Shown: positions 35,892 to 44,910, counted from the first letter of the stretch. The stretch is 64,000 nucleotides of DNA from Niallia sp. XMNu-256 (GCF_036670015.1 NZ_CP137636.1:1900501-1964500), one strand, 5' to 3'. Made by a program: numbers and translations. The notes: generated from the letters alone by a model not told the origin.

Positions 35892-36181
35892 TTTTCATAT
35901 ACATACCGTGCTAGACGGGGAGTTAGCGGTGCCCTGTTACCCGCAATCCGCTATAGCGGGGTTGATGCCTATTTGAGGCTTGAACATGTAAGGTCTGCCT
36001 TACAAAAGGGAGTGTTGACAATTGGGTCCTGCGCAATGGAAACCTATGAATCTGGTCAGGTTCGGAAGGAAGCAGCCATAAGTAGACTTTTTCATGTGCC
36101 GTGGGGTTGCCTAGTTTGAGTTCACTTTTGTAAGTAACGCTTGGTTGTTTCTGTCGAGAATAGGATGCACGGTTTACATAT
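35892..36181 (+). ncRNA. ffs: SRP RNA (long type), copy 2
   Basis: It differs from copy 1 at about seven positions in about 285 nt, plus a 3-nt deletion at the 5' end. One change is in the Ffh-binding hairpin: GGTCCGGAAGGA of copy 1 reads GGTTCGGAAGGA, turning a C-G pair below the GGAA tetraloop into U-G. Alu-domain elements (GACGGGGAGTTAGC, TACCCGCAATCCGC) are identical. It follows rnpB copy 2 by about 30 nt with no terminator. Confidence 0.95.
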
Positions 36182-36241
36182 AAAAGGTCGGCACTTCGAG
36201 TGGTTTCTATTGAAACCATACGAGGTGCCGACCTTTTTTAT
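36182..36241 (+). terminator. Terminator of RNA cassette 2
   Basis: AAAAGGTCGGCAC and GAGTGGTTTC pair with GAAACCATACGA and GGTGCCGACCTTTTTT. The stem sequence differs from cassette 1 while pairing is kept. Confidence 0.9.
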
Positions 36242-36517
36242 TTAGGGGATGTGCAGCACCTATTTTGGTGGTGTTTTGCTGCAGATACTTTTGGATAGCA
36301 GTCCAAATTAAAGGGATTTTGACTCATATTCGTCTTCCTCCATTTCATCTTTTGATGTGATAAAGATATAAAGTATGAGACTTATTTTTCTATTATAAGC
36401 TATATTTTACTAAGAGGATCCAAAGAAGAATAAGTCCACTGTATTTGGAAAAAATATTTATATATCGGAAGGTACCCATTTTGAACGAATCGCTTTGTTT
36501 GAGAGGAGAACAGTGAA

Positions 36518-36943
36518 ATGGAAGCATCTAACCAAATTACAGTGAAAACAACAGTTCAAGCATCCGTAGAAAAGGTATGGACGTACTGGACAGAACCCAC
36601 TCATATAACCAAATGGAATACTGCTTCAGATGAATGGCACACACCCTATGCAGAAAATGATTTAAGAGTCGGTGGTAAATTTCTTTCAAGAATGGAAGCT
36701 AAGGATGGCAGTTTTGGTTTCGATTTTAGTGGAATTTACGATGAAGTGGGCTTACATAAAGTGATTGCATATACACTAGGGGATGGAAGGAAAGTTAAAA
36801 TTAATTTTAAAGGTCAACAAAACGAAACCGAAGTCATTGTCACTTTTGATGCTGAAACAGAGAATCCCATTGAGTTCCAGCAACAAGGATGGCAGGCAAT
36901 ACTAGATCATTTCAAAAATTATACAGAACACATAAGCGTTTGA
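36518..36943 (+). CDS. SRPBCC/AHSA1 domain protein
   Basis: The 141-residue START-like protein is complete: ITVKTTVQASVEKVWTYWTEP, ITKWNTASDEWHTP, LRVGGKFLSRMEAKDGSFGFDFSG and the C-terminal QQGWQAILDHFKNYTE helix that closes the ligand cavity. GAGAGGAGAACAGTGAA precedes the ATG. It probably binds a small hydrophobic ligand. It is not part of an operon, and it is not the source of the dead SRPBCC gene at 32.1-32.5 kb, which differs in sequence. Confidence 0.85.
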   Translation: MEASNQITVKTTVQASVEKVWTYWTEPTHITKWNTASDEWHTPYAENDLRVGGKFLSRMEAKDGSFGFDFSGIYDEVGLHKVIAYTLGDGRKVKINFKGQQNETEVIVTFDAETENPIEFQQQGWQAILDHFKNYTEHISV

Positions 36944-37156
36944 AAAAGTAAAGAAAAAGATTCGCTAGAAAATCAAATTTATTAGGAGCAATAAACGAAT
37001 GGTGTAACTTTGGCTAGGATTTTTAATTAGTACTGCCGCGCCACTTTTTATAATCAATTTCCACCATTATTCCCTCTTTTAGAGGCACATGGATTAAACT
37101 ATGAAAACAAATAAAAAGTACCTGGAACTAGGCACCGTTTAGAAATTAGAGAATAG

Positions 37157-37205
37157 GGAGCAATTCGAAGCTACTGAAAAAGCAGCTTCGTATTGCTCCT
37201 TATGT
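37157..37205 (-). terminator. Terminator of the Bce-type operon
   Basis: GGAGCAAT and CGAAGCT pair with AGCTTCG and ATTGCTCC. The hairpin lies just behind the permease stop on the minus strand. Confidence 0.65.
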
Positions 37206-37206
37206 T

Positions 37207-39186
37207 CTAGTTACTGACAATTCGATAATACTCCCTTGCTGTAAGTACATAGATAATGGCATAAAAAATGGCAAAGATGATGATGGTTCCTCCGGTAGTA
37301 AGGGCAAATAAGGTTACGTTGGTCAAGTTGAATAAAGCGAGTAGTTTGGTTATGACTTGAAAGGCAAAGGCTATATGGATGACCGCTGTAACGAGCGGAA
37401 GGAAAAAGACCATTAAGACTTGACTACGAATGGATTTCTTGATTTCGTGTTTGCCTAAACCAACCTTTTGCATAATTTCAAATCGATGTTTATCATCAAA
37501 GCCTTCAGAAATCTGTTTATAATAAATAATCAGAACCGTCGCCATGATGAATAGGGCACCAAGGAAAATCCCAAGGAAGAATAGACCGCCATATAAGGAA
37601 TAAAAAGACTCCCTAGATTCTTCTGCTCCTTCAACGACACCATCAATTCCGTCTTCATTCAGTTTGCTTTTGAGGGTATTCGTTAGGGCGATTTCCGTTT
37701 CTGCCTTTCCATCTGTGTCAAAACCGTAATAGTAAGATAACTCGGTTAGACTTTCAGGGGTTTCGTTTAACCAATCATTAACCTTTTCGATCGTTTGCAT
37801 ATCTGGTACTACAATGGAGTAAGTGTTGACAAGCATGGCTGAGGCAATTCCCTCAGTGAACAAGGAATCTATATGTTCTTTAATTTGAAACTCCTGTCCA
37901 GCAATCATAAGGGTATCTTGAGTTAGTTCTCCTCGGTAGGTATATAGGAGAACTTCATTTTCTTCTAACACGATTGATTGATTTTCCATCTGATTATATT
38001 CACTCAATGGAATGAAACTGAGGAACGATATACGATCGGGAGACACCGTTTTAGGTGAATTTTTTGAGAAGGTATTCCCTTCTTGGATCGCTGGAAATGC
38101 AGCGTAGCGATAATGGATGATGTTATCCATTTTAATGTTGTTGTTTTGCGCTTCCTCTCCAATAATCCCATTTACTTTTTTCGATACTTCCTTTGAAACA
38201 TTATTTGCTGTCAACGTGATATCTCTTGGATAACGCGTCCGGAGTTGATCTTCCACCCCGATATACAGAGCTACGGTTGTTGAAAGCATGACAAGGACAG
38301 CTGTTGATAGAATACAAATACTTGCTAATCCCGCTGCATTCTGCTTCATTCGGTAAATCATACCGGAAACGTTGATAAAATGGTTCGTTTTATAATAAAA
38401 ACGCTTATTTTTCCGCAAAATTTTTAATAGGGCAATGGTTCCTGATGTGAACAAAGAGTAGGTCCCGATAATGACAAGCATCACAGCTATGAAAAATAAT
38501 TCCAATGCCGCTAAAGGAGACTCAGTTGTTAAGGCAATATAGTACCCGCCTGCTAGAGAGAGGATTCCGACGACACTTAAGATCCATTGAGTTTTCGGTT
38601 CTTTTTCACCTGTTTGACCACCCTTAATTAATTCAATCGGCTTGGATAGATGAATTTGTCTCAAGTTATTCAGTAAGGTTAAAATAAAAATAAAGGCAAA
38701 CAGGATTACAGTGGCACGAATGGATTCCCAGGAAATATCAAAGCCAAAAGGAACTTCAAAGTTTACAAGATTCAACAGCAGTAAAAACATTAATTTACTC
38801 CCAATGATTCCAATTACCAGACCAACAACCAAACTTACAAAAGAAACAATGAACGTTTCCCAGACCATTATTCGAGCAATATGTTTTTTTTCCATCCCGA
38901 GGATATTGAATAGACCAAACTCTTTTTTTCGGCGTTTGATTAGAAAGCTGTTCGTATAGAAAAGAAATATGACGGAAAAGATGGCAATAACATAAGTACC
39001 AAAGCCTAACAACATTTTCATAGAGGTTCCGCCAGACATTTGATCCAAGCCATCATTGACAGATAAAAAATGCAGGATGTAATACATCACAATCGTACCT
39101 ATGCACGACAATAGATAAGGATAATACGTTTTTCCATTTTTATTCATATTTGTGAGTGCTAGTGTAGCATAAAAGAATCTATGCAT
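37207..39186 (-). CDS. Bce-type ABC transporter permease (FtsX family)
   Basis: The 659-residue permease has about ten transmembrane helices: four before and around FtsX block 1 (YVIAIFSVIFLFYTNSFLIK, RRKKEFGLFNILGMEKKHI), a large extracellular loop of about 200 residues (roughly 310-520), and a second FtsX block at the end (KHRFEIMQKVGLGKHEIKKS). This is the BceB layout, in which the loop recognises antimicrobial peptides such as bacitracin or lantibiotics. It overlaps the ATPase gene by 8 bp. The peptide specificity cannot be deduced. Confidence 0.92.
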   Translation of the reverse strand: MHRFFYATLALTNMNKNGKTYYPYLLSCIGTIVMYYILHFLSVNDGLDQMSGGTSMKMLLGFGTYVIAIFSVIFLFYTNSFLIKRRKKEFGLFNILGMEKKHIARIMVWETFIVSFVSLVVGLVIGIIGSKLMFLLLLNLVNFEVPFGFDISWESIRATVILFAFIFILTLLNNLRQIHLSKPIELIKGGQTGEKEPKTQWILSVVGILSLAGGYYIALTTESPLAALELFFIAVMLVIIGTYSLFTSGTIALLKILRKNKRFYYKTNHFINVSGMIYRMKQNAAGLASICILSTAVLVMLSTTVALYIGVEDQLRTRYPRDITLTANNVSKEVSKKVNGIIGEEAQNNNIKMDNIIHYRYAAFPAIQEGNTFSKNSPKTVSPDRISFLSFIPLSEYNQMENQSIVLEENEVLLYTYRGELTQDTLMIAGQEFQIKEHIDSLFTEGIASAMLVNTYSIVVPDMQTIEKVNDWLNETPESLTELSYYYGFDTDGKAETEIALTNTLKSKLNEDGIDGVVEGAEESRESFYSLYGGLFFLGIFLGALFIMATVLIIYYKQISEGFDDKHRFEIMQKVGLGKHEIKKSIRSQVLMVFFLPLVTAVIHIAFAFQVITKLLALFNLTNVTLFALTTGGTIIIFAIFYAIIYVLTAREYYRIVSN

Positions 39187-39946
39187 TTCTCACACCACCA
39201 GTAGCAATTATATTTAAGGTGTCAGAGATCTTTTGGTACATCTCTTCATTCCTCATCGAGCCTCGATAAAGCTGGTGGAAAACCACTCCATCCTTAATAA
39301 AAAGGACCCGACTTGCATGACTAGCAGCTTTAGTACTGTGGGTAACCATGAGTATGGTTTGACCTTCTCTATTAATCATTGAAAATAAACTTAGTAACTC
39401 ATCAGTGGAACGGGAATCTAGAGCGCCAGTGGGTTCATCTGCTAATATTAGTTGTGGATTAGTAATAAGAGCTCTAGCTACAGCGGCACGTTGCTTTTGA
39501 CCCCCAGACACTTCGTAAGGAAATTTTTGTAGAATTTCATGAATTCCTAGTTTCTTGGCAATAGGCTGTAAAGCGTGATTCATTTCATTGAAAGACTTGC
39601 CTGACAAGACAAGGGGCAAAAAGATGTTATCCTGTAGTGAGAACGTATCAAGCAGGTTAAAGTCCTGGAATACGAACCCAAGATTTTCACGGCGGAACAT
39701 CGAAATCTCTTTTTCTTTAATAGAGACAATGCTCTTTCCATTCAAAAGGACTTCACCGCTTGTTGGTTTATCGAGCGCGGCTAAAATATTAAGCAACGTT
39801 GTTTTTCCGGAACCAGACTCTCCCATAATTGCCACATACTCTCCTTGTTCTACCGAAAAGGTAACATCGGATAACGCTTGAACTTGATTTCCTCCAAACC
39901 GTGAAGTGTATACTTTCCTCAAATTTTTCACATCCAGCATGAGCAT
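39179..39946 (-). CDS. Bce-type ABC transporter ATP-binding protein
   Basis: The 255-residue ATPase has Walker A GESGSGKTT, Q-loop VFQDFNLLD, signature VSGGQKQRAAVARAL, Walker B LILADEPTGALD and the H-loop His in MVTHSTKAA. GGAGGTTGGTTTAA precedes ATG 39946. It pairs with the overlapping permease gene. A promoter and a candidate regulator box lie just upstream, so the transporter genes can be induced separately from the two-component genes. Confidence 0.94.
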   Translation of the reverse strand: MLMLDVKNLRKVYTSRFGGNQVQALSDVTFSVEQGEYVAIMGESGSGKTTLLNILAALDKPTSGEVLLNGKSIVSIKEKEISMFRRENLGFVFQDFNLLDTFSLQDNIFLPLVLSGKSFNEMNHALQPIAKKLGIHEILQKFPYEVSGGQKQRAAVARALITNPQLILADEPTGALDSRSTDELLSLFSMINREGQTILMVTHSTKAASHASRVLFIKDGVVFHQLYRGSMRNEEMYQKISDTLNIIATGGVRNA

Positions 39947-39980
39947 TTAAACCAACCTCCGTTGTTTTTATCTTAGGCTA

Positions 39981-40008
39981 AGTATAGCAAAAAGAGGAAA
40001 ACAGCCAA
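39981..40008 (-). promoter_or_regulatory. Promoter of the Bce-type transporter genes
   Basis: On the minus strand TTGGCT (40008-40003), 16 bp, TATACT (39986-39981) form a plausible sigma-A promoter 35 bp before the ATPase start. Confidence 0.6.
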
Positions 40009-40019
40009 CATAGCATTGG

Positions 40020-40056
40020 CTTACATTTCCTCAGCTAAAACGAACACTTTTGTAAG
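40020..40056 (-). promoter_or_regulatory. Candidate BceR-type operator
   Basis: CTTACA and TGTAAG form an inverted repeat spanning 37 bp, about 12 bp upstream of the -35. Bce-type regulators bind inverted repeats containing TTAC/GTAA just upstream of their transporter promoter. Confidence 0.45.
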
Positions 40057-40065
40057 ATTGGCTTT

Positions 40066-41079
40066 TCATTCAACCTGCATGTCCTTTGTAGGTAAATGAA
40101 TCAATACTTTGGTCCCGTTTCCTACCTGAGATTCCAAATCAAAGGTGTGAGACAATTTGGATAAGATCTGCTTACAAAGATATAATCCAATCCCTGTTGA
40201 CTTTTTATCGGCACGTCCATTATAGCCGGTATACCCTTTTTCGGTCACACGAGGCAGATCTTCACGTGCAATCCCAATTCCGGTATCTTCAATGACAAGT
40301 GTCTTTTCTTTGGAAGGATCCATATATATCGAAATGGTTCCTTGATGACTGTATTTAATGGCATTTGATAGAATTTGTTCGATGACAAAGACAAGCCATT
40401 TTTCATCCGTTAATACATCCACATGTAAGGTTGTATATTGAAGCTTGATCCTTTTTCGAATAAACATCTTGGCGTATTTTCGGATCGCTTGCTTGACGAT
40501 ATCATCCAAACTGTACCTCTTTAGCACTAGATCAGAAGACATATGGTCAAGACGGAGATATTGCAGCACCATATCAACATATTGTTCAACTTTAAAAAGC
40601 TGAATTGAAAGTTCTGCGTTTTGTTCGTTTTCTTCCGTTTGGAGCAAGAGGTTCATAGCGGCAATGGGTGTTTTGATTTGATGGGCCCATAAAGTAAAAT
40701 AGTCAATCATATCTGTCCGTACCTCGTCCGCTTTGGAAATCGTTTGTACTTTATCTTGGTGAAGCAGGGCGATTAAGGTTTGATAATCATCCTCGATTTG
40801 TCCTCTAGGTGGGGGAAGCTCCTCGATACTCACGGTAATTTTATTATGTAGTTCGGTTAATAATTGATGACGCTTGTAAAATTTTATAAAATCAAAAACA
40901 CTAATACTAAGACCGATATAAAGGCATAGGGTAAAGGCGTAGAGTACCGGCTCTAAAGGAATATGATAGAGGGAAAATACAATCAGAAAAATCCCTGCAA
41001 ATGAACAGAAGAGGAGAAAAAGAAATTGTCGATCCTTTAAATAGGAGATTATAAAAGTTATATATTTCTTCATCATCAA
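40066..41079 (-). CDS. Bce-type intramembrane-sensing histidine kinase
   Basis: The 337-residue kinase has two N-terminal transmembrane helices with almost no extracellular loop (about residues 17-35 and 42-64), the hallmark of BceS-type kinases that sense through their ABC transporter. The phosphoacceptor His is in LWAHQIKTPIAAMNLLL. The ATPase domain has LSNAIKYSH, EDTGIGIAREDLPRV, FTEKGYTGYNGR-like F box (TEKGYTGYNG) and STGIGLYLCK. It overlaps the regulator gene by 4 bp. Confidence 0.93.
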   Translation of the reverse strand: MMMKKYITFIISYLKDRQFLFLLFCSFAGIFLIVFSLYHIPLEPVLYAFTLCLYIGLSISVFDFIKFYKRHQLLTELHNKITVSIEELPPPRGQIEDDYQTLIALLHQDKVQTISKADEVRTDMIDYFTLWAHQIKTPIAAMNLLLQTEENEQNAELSIQLFKVEQYVDMVLQYLRLDHMSSDLVLKRYSLDDIVKQAIRKYAKMFIRKRIKLQYTTLHVDVLTDEKWLVFVIEQILSNAIKYSHQGTISIYMDPSKEKTLVIEDTGIGIAREDLPRVTEKGYTGYNGRADKKSTGIGLYLCKQILSKLSHTFDLESQVGNGTKVLIHLPTKDMQVE

Positions 41080-41747
41080 TCTACCAAATATCCCATTCCT
41101 TTTTTTGTTTTAATCATGTCAGTTAGTCCTAGTTGTGCTAGTTTTTTTCGTAATCGATTGACATTCACGGTTAGCGTATTATCATCAATAAAATCATCTG
41201 TTTCCCAAAGCCTTGTCATCATCATATCTCTAGATACAGTCTTTCCTTTGTTCTCTAAAAGAATATGTAAGATTTTATAATCGTTTTTGGATAACTCTAG
41301 TTTCTTCCCATCAAAAGTTAAGGTAGAGTCTCTTGTATTAAGGATAGCTCCTTTATGTTCGAGTAAATGGGATTGTCCTGTAAAATCATAGGTGCGGCGT
41401 ATTAGAGCTTGAACTTTGGAAGTAAGGACATTCAGATCAAACGGCTTGGCTATAAAATCATCACCGCCCATATTAATGGCCATGACAATGTTCATATTGT
41501 CAGAGGAGGAGGAGATAAAGATGATGGGAACTTTAGATAGCTTACGAATCTCCGTGCACCAATGATAGCCATTGAAAAAGGGTAAAGAGATATCTAAAAG
41601 AATTAACTGTGGATCAAAGGAAACAAAGTGGCTCAATACATTCTTAAAATCATCCACACACTCTACTTCGTATCCCCATGTAGCAAGATGCTTTTTCGTG
41701 GTTTTAGAAATAATGGAATCATCTTCAATAATTAGAATTTTATACAT
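41076..41747 (-). CDS. Bce-type OmpR-family response regulator
   Basis: The 223-residue protein has a receiver (IEDDSIIS, phospho-Asp in QLILLDISLPFFNGYHW, IFISSSS, AKPFD) and a complete winged helix (KLELSKNDYKILHILLENKG, then TLTVNVNRLRKKLAQLGL and KTKKGMGYLVD). It leads the four-gene module response regulator, kinase, ATPase, permease, and should activate the promoter at 39981-40008. Its ribosome site is GGAGTAGATC (minus strand). Confidence 0.94.
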   Translation of the reverse strand: MYKILIIEDDSIISKTTKKHLATWGYEVECVDDFKNVLSHFVSFDPQLILLDISLPFFNGYHWCTEIRKLSKVPIIFISSSSDNMNIVMAINMGGDDFIAKPFDLNVLTSKVQALIRRTYDFTGQSHLLEHKGAILNTRDSTLTFDGKKLELSKNDYKILHILLENKGKTVSRDMMMTRLWETDDFIDDNTLTVNVNRLRKKLAQLGLTDMIKTKKGMGYLVD

Positions 41748-42342
41748 GATCTACTCCTATCTTAGAGGAAAAAATTCTCCCCCCTTAAATGAAATGATGA
41801 TTTTTATATTATTAGTTCATCGAAACAATTAATTAGTCCTGTTAATCTATATCGTATAAGTATTATAACACGAAATAGGAGTTAAACTTCCAATGGCTAA
41901 AGCGTAATATTGAAACAGATCGCCACTACGTTTCAAGGGACAACCTATTCGACAAGTCTCTGTGATTTTGTAAAATTTAATTACTCCGATTGGTAAGTGA
42001 GTCTGGATTCTATTTAACTGTGTTGTTTGCACATATCCTGCCACATTAAAAAGTAGATAATATTATGATAACTTTAAATAAAGTTTTGCTACAAGTATAC
42101 TTTAATGAAACTATACGACGACTTCTTTTTTCAATCCATAATACTCTTTAAGTGTACTTCCGCAAACGTTATCAGGAAATATAATGCGTAAAGGTTATCC
42201 GTTTATTAATATGTGAACGGATTGAAACCGGACTTTAGTTTCATGATATAATGAGGAGCTTAAAAATATGATGACTGGGTCGTCATTAAAGGGGGACAAA
42301 AAGAAGTCTCCGCATCGAGTAAACGGATAGAGGTGTAAACAG
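41748..42342. other. Intergenic region upstream of two divergent units
   Basis: No gene is supported. A possible promoter (TTGAAA at about 42219, 19-bp spacer, TATAAT at about 42244) precedes the zinc-ribbon-like gene. The remainder is AT-rich without clear structure. Confidence 0.4.
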
Positions 42343-42552
42343 ATGAATAAACGGTGGACAATTGATAAAATTAGAGAATTTGTAGAGAAAAATTCGGAAA
42401 GTAAGTTGCTAACGACAGAATATCAAGGTTTTTCACAAAAGTTACGATTTAAATGTTCATGTGGGAACGATTTTGAAAAAACATTTACGAAGTTTAAGAA
42501 TAATCACCAACGTAAATGTGATGTTTGCCAACCACCTAAAGCGTCACGCTAA
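42343..42552 (+). CDS. Small zinc-ribbon-like protein
   Basis: AGAGGTGTAAACAG precedes ATG 42343. The 69-residue product has an N-terminal helix region (RWTIDKIREFVEKNSESKLL) and then LRFKCSCGNDFEKTFTKFK with a later CDVCQPP: two CxC/CxxC pairs typical of a treble-clef or zinc ribbon. Similar N-terminal modules occur next to phage endonuclease and HNH domains. It may bind DNA or RNA. Exact role unknown. Confidence 0.6.
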   Translation: MNKRWTIDKIREFVEKNSESKLLTTEYQGFSQKLRFKCSCGNDFEKTFTKFKNNHQRKCDVCQPPKASR

Positions 42553-42678
42553 GTAAAGTAGAGAATGGGCTTTTTATGAATTAACTTCTTTTAGTTATGT
42601 TTGTGAGTTTCACTTTCTCAGCTTAAGGGGCAGTATAGATCCCCGCCTCTAGATTTGAGTAAATAAAGGGGGGAGGTG

Positions 42679-42766
42679 GGGGTCAACTGTCCGTAAAGCT
42701 CCAATTGGTTTAACTAACCATCAGTGGGGATAAAAGATTCCCAAACTAATGGAAGTTTCACTTCAT
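42679..42766 (+). repeat. Long dispersed structured repeat, short form
   Basis: GGTCAACTGTCCGTAAAGC is joined directly to AACTAACCATCAGTGGGGA, and then CTAATGGAAGTTTCAC; the middle AGACTAAATA block is missing. The stop codon of the following minus-strand gene lies inside its GTTTCACTT end. Confidence 0.8.
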
Positions 42767-43393
42767 CCGAAAATACCTTCTTCGATTTTCCATTTTGGTT
42801 TCACACCAATCTTGATTCCATTTTTCTTTCAACGTTGCCATCACACTTGCTTTAGGATTTCGATAATGGGTTTCACAATGTTCAAGAATTTCGTCTACCG
42901 TTACCCATTCTCCATCTCTTGAACGCATATATGCCTTAATTTTATCCATGGTAATCGAATAGGAAGTGACGCCTTCCCCTTTTTTTACGCCACCTATTTG
43001 GGTTTCATGGTGTTCTCTAATCTGATTGCGGATCCGTTGATAGGCTTTTCTTTTATCAGCGAGGGAATTATATTGAGCAGGGATGGAGATCGTGGTTTTT
43101 CTTTTGCCAACTTGGATTAATCCAATCTTGTAAATAGCTAAGATTTCCTTCACGCATCTCGGAATGCCTTGCTTACGCTTAGGAATAGCGATATAAACAT
43201 ATTGACCTAACCGCACTCGTTTGAGGGCTTGATCAATTAATTTAAAGGTTAAGGAGGTTTTCATTTCTACAATATAATTAATATCCCCGTTAATTCCTAA
43301 TACATCACAATTCATCACTTCCCCATACACTACGGTACATCCTTGTTCCAATAAAAAATTCCTAACAGGTCCAAACAGTTCAGATTCTCGCAT
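42758..43393 (-). CDS. PD-(D/E)XK-like nuclease domain plus winged helix, hypothetical
   Basis: The family is not named to me. Residues 1-100 look like a restriction-endonuclease fold: a helix (ESELFGPVRNFLLEQG), then D30 in CDVLG and E43-x-K45 in YIVEMKTS, followed by an amphipathic helix (IDQALKRVRLGQYVYIAIP). Residues 140-211 are basic and resemble a winged helix (DGEWVTVDEILEHCE, YRNPKASVMATLKEKW). It could be a stand-alone DNA repair or defence nuclease. Its terminal TGA lies in the dispersed repeat at 42679-42766. A reasonable ribosome site (GAGGATGATGAAAA) precedes the ATG. Confidence 0.65.
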   Translation of the reverse strand: MRESELFGPVRNFLLEQGCTVVYGEVMNCDVLGINGDINYIVEMKTSLTFKLIDQALKRVRLGQYVYIAIPKRKQGIPRCVKEILAIYKIGLIQVGKRKTTISIPAQYNSLADKRKAYQRIRNQIREHHETQIGGVKKGEGVTSYSITMDKIKAYMRSRDGEWVTVDEILEHCETHYRNPKASVMATLKEKWNQDWCETKMENRRRYFRMK

Positions 43394-43995
43394 TTTTCAT
43401 CATCCTCCTCTCACTTCACCCTTAATAAAAAAAATCTCCATCTAACCCGTTCAAGATGTTTCGTCACGGTTATTAGTCGTTTTTAACATCAGTTTCTTCA
43501 ATTATATACTATAGCTATAATAAAAAGGGGGCAAAAAGCCTTATATTAGAAGAGCTGCAAAAATAACTGATGTTGAAAGTTTAAAAGGAGTTCATTTTCA
43601 AATCTTTCCTTTTGACTGCGAAAATAAAAAACAACACCGCTTCACTTGCATTTCTATACGGAAAAGGTCACGTAGGCATTTAATACAAAAAAGTTCCCCG
43701 CACGACTTGATTCCCATCCTGGTTAATATATTGAAGACACCCCAGCAAACTTTGTTTCTCCGATCCAAACTGAATGAAATCTACAGTTTTAAATGAATAT
43801 TCCATAGACTTATGCCATTGCTATAAAAATTTTGATTATTTAGAATATTATTATAAAAGATTTTACGGTTCCACTATCAAGTGAATGAAAGGGAGGAGTT
43901 GGTTTAAAGACGATTTAAAAGATGGCAGGTAGAGTTTTGTATTGAAGTTAAACCTTAAAAAGAAGATAGATGAATAGAAAGGATGCGGTGAAAAC
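43394..43995. other. 600-bp intergenic region with one unexplained open stretch
   Basis: From about 43535 to 43792 one plus-strand frame stays open (ITDVESLKGVHFQIFPFD, CENKKQHRFTCISIR) and looks coding, but has no start codon or ribosome site. It may be a gene remnant. No promoter for the downstream catabolic genes was clear. Confidence 0.4.
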
Positions 43996-44910
43996 ATGAC
44001 CAAAATTAAGGTAGCTATATTAGGGTCTGGAAACATTGGTACAGATTTGATGTATAAGATTCTAAAAAATGATGGGGATATGGAGTTAGCTTTACTTGCA
44101 GGGATTGATGCTAAATCTGAAGGGCTGACAAGAGCTAAAAACCTAGGAATCCGCACAAGCGATCAAGGCATAGATGCCATTTTGGAAGATCCTGAAATTA
44201 AGATTGTATTTGATGCGACAAGTGCAAAAGCACATATGGTTCATGCGGAAAAATTGCGTGCTGCAGGAAAGGTGGCTATCGATTTAACTCCTGCTGCTGT
44301 CGGTCCTTTCGTTGTACCAACCGTTAATTTAAGTGACCATATGGACGCAATGAATGTGAACTTGATTTCGTGTGGCGGACAGGCAACGACGCCTCTCGTA
44401 TACGCAGTCAATCGAATTGTGCCTGTTCATTATGCGGAAGTGATTACAACAGCAGCAAGTCTATCTATTGGTCCGGGTACAAGGCATAATGTGGACGAAT
44501 TCACCCAAACAACAGCGAATGCACTACACGAAATTGGAGGCGCTAACATAACGAGAGCGATCCCTGTTTTTAATCCAGCAACTCCACCGGTCAATATGAC
44601 CAATACGGCGTATGCTGTCATTCAAGAAAAAGATTTTGATGAGGAAGCTGTAAAAAAATCAGTTGAAATGATTGTAGCCGAAATTTCGAGTTATGTTCCA
44701 GGATATCGTTTAAAAAATGCTCCAATAATTGACTACCGGGAGACACCATGGGGACATTTACCAACGGTTGTCATTATGAATGAAATTGAAGGAGCAGGAG
44801 ATTTCTTTCCGACTTATGCAGGAAATTTAGATATTATGACTGCTTCAGCACGCAAGGTAGGAGAAGTGTTTGCACAAAATTTACTGAGAGCTCAGGAGGT
44901 AAAACAATAA
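43996..44910 (+). CDS. dmpF: Acetaldehyde dehydrogenase (acylating)
   Basis: The 304-residue enzyme has the Rossmann start [19 protein letters not shown], catalytic Cys in [34 protein letters not shown] and the C-terminal partner-binding region. It oxidises acetaldehyde to acetyl-CoA using NAD+ and CoA. It normally works as a channelling complex with the aldolase encoded next, with which it overlaps by 1 bp (TAATG). GAAAGGATGCGGTGAAAAC precedes the ATG. This is the last step of meta-cleavage pathways. Confidence 0.95.
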   Translation: MTKIKVAILGSGNIGTDLMYKILKNDGDMELALLAGIDAKSEGLTRAKNLGIRTSDQGIDAILEDPEIKIVFDATSAKAHMVHAEKLRAAGKVAIDLTPAAVGPFVVPTVNLSDHMDAMNVNLISCGGQATTPLVYAVNRIVPVHYAEVITTAASLSIGPGTRHNVDEFTQTTANALHEIGGANITRAIPVFNPATPPVNMTNTAYAVIQEKDFDEEAVKKSVEMIVAEISSYVPGYRLKNAPIIDYRETPWGHLPTVVIMNEIEGAGDFFPTYAGNLDIMTASARKVGEVFAQNLLRAQEVKQ

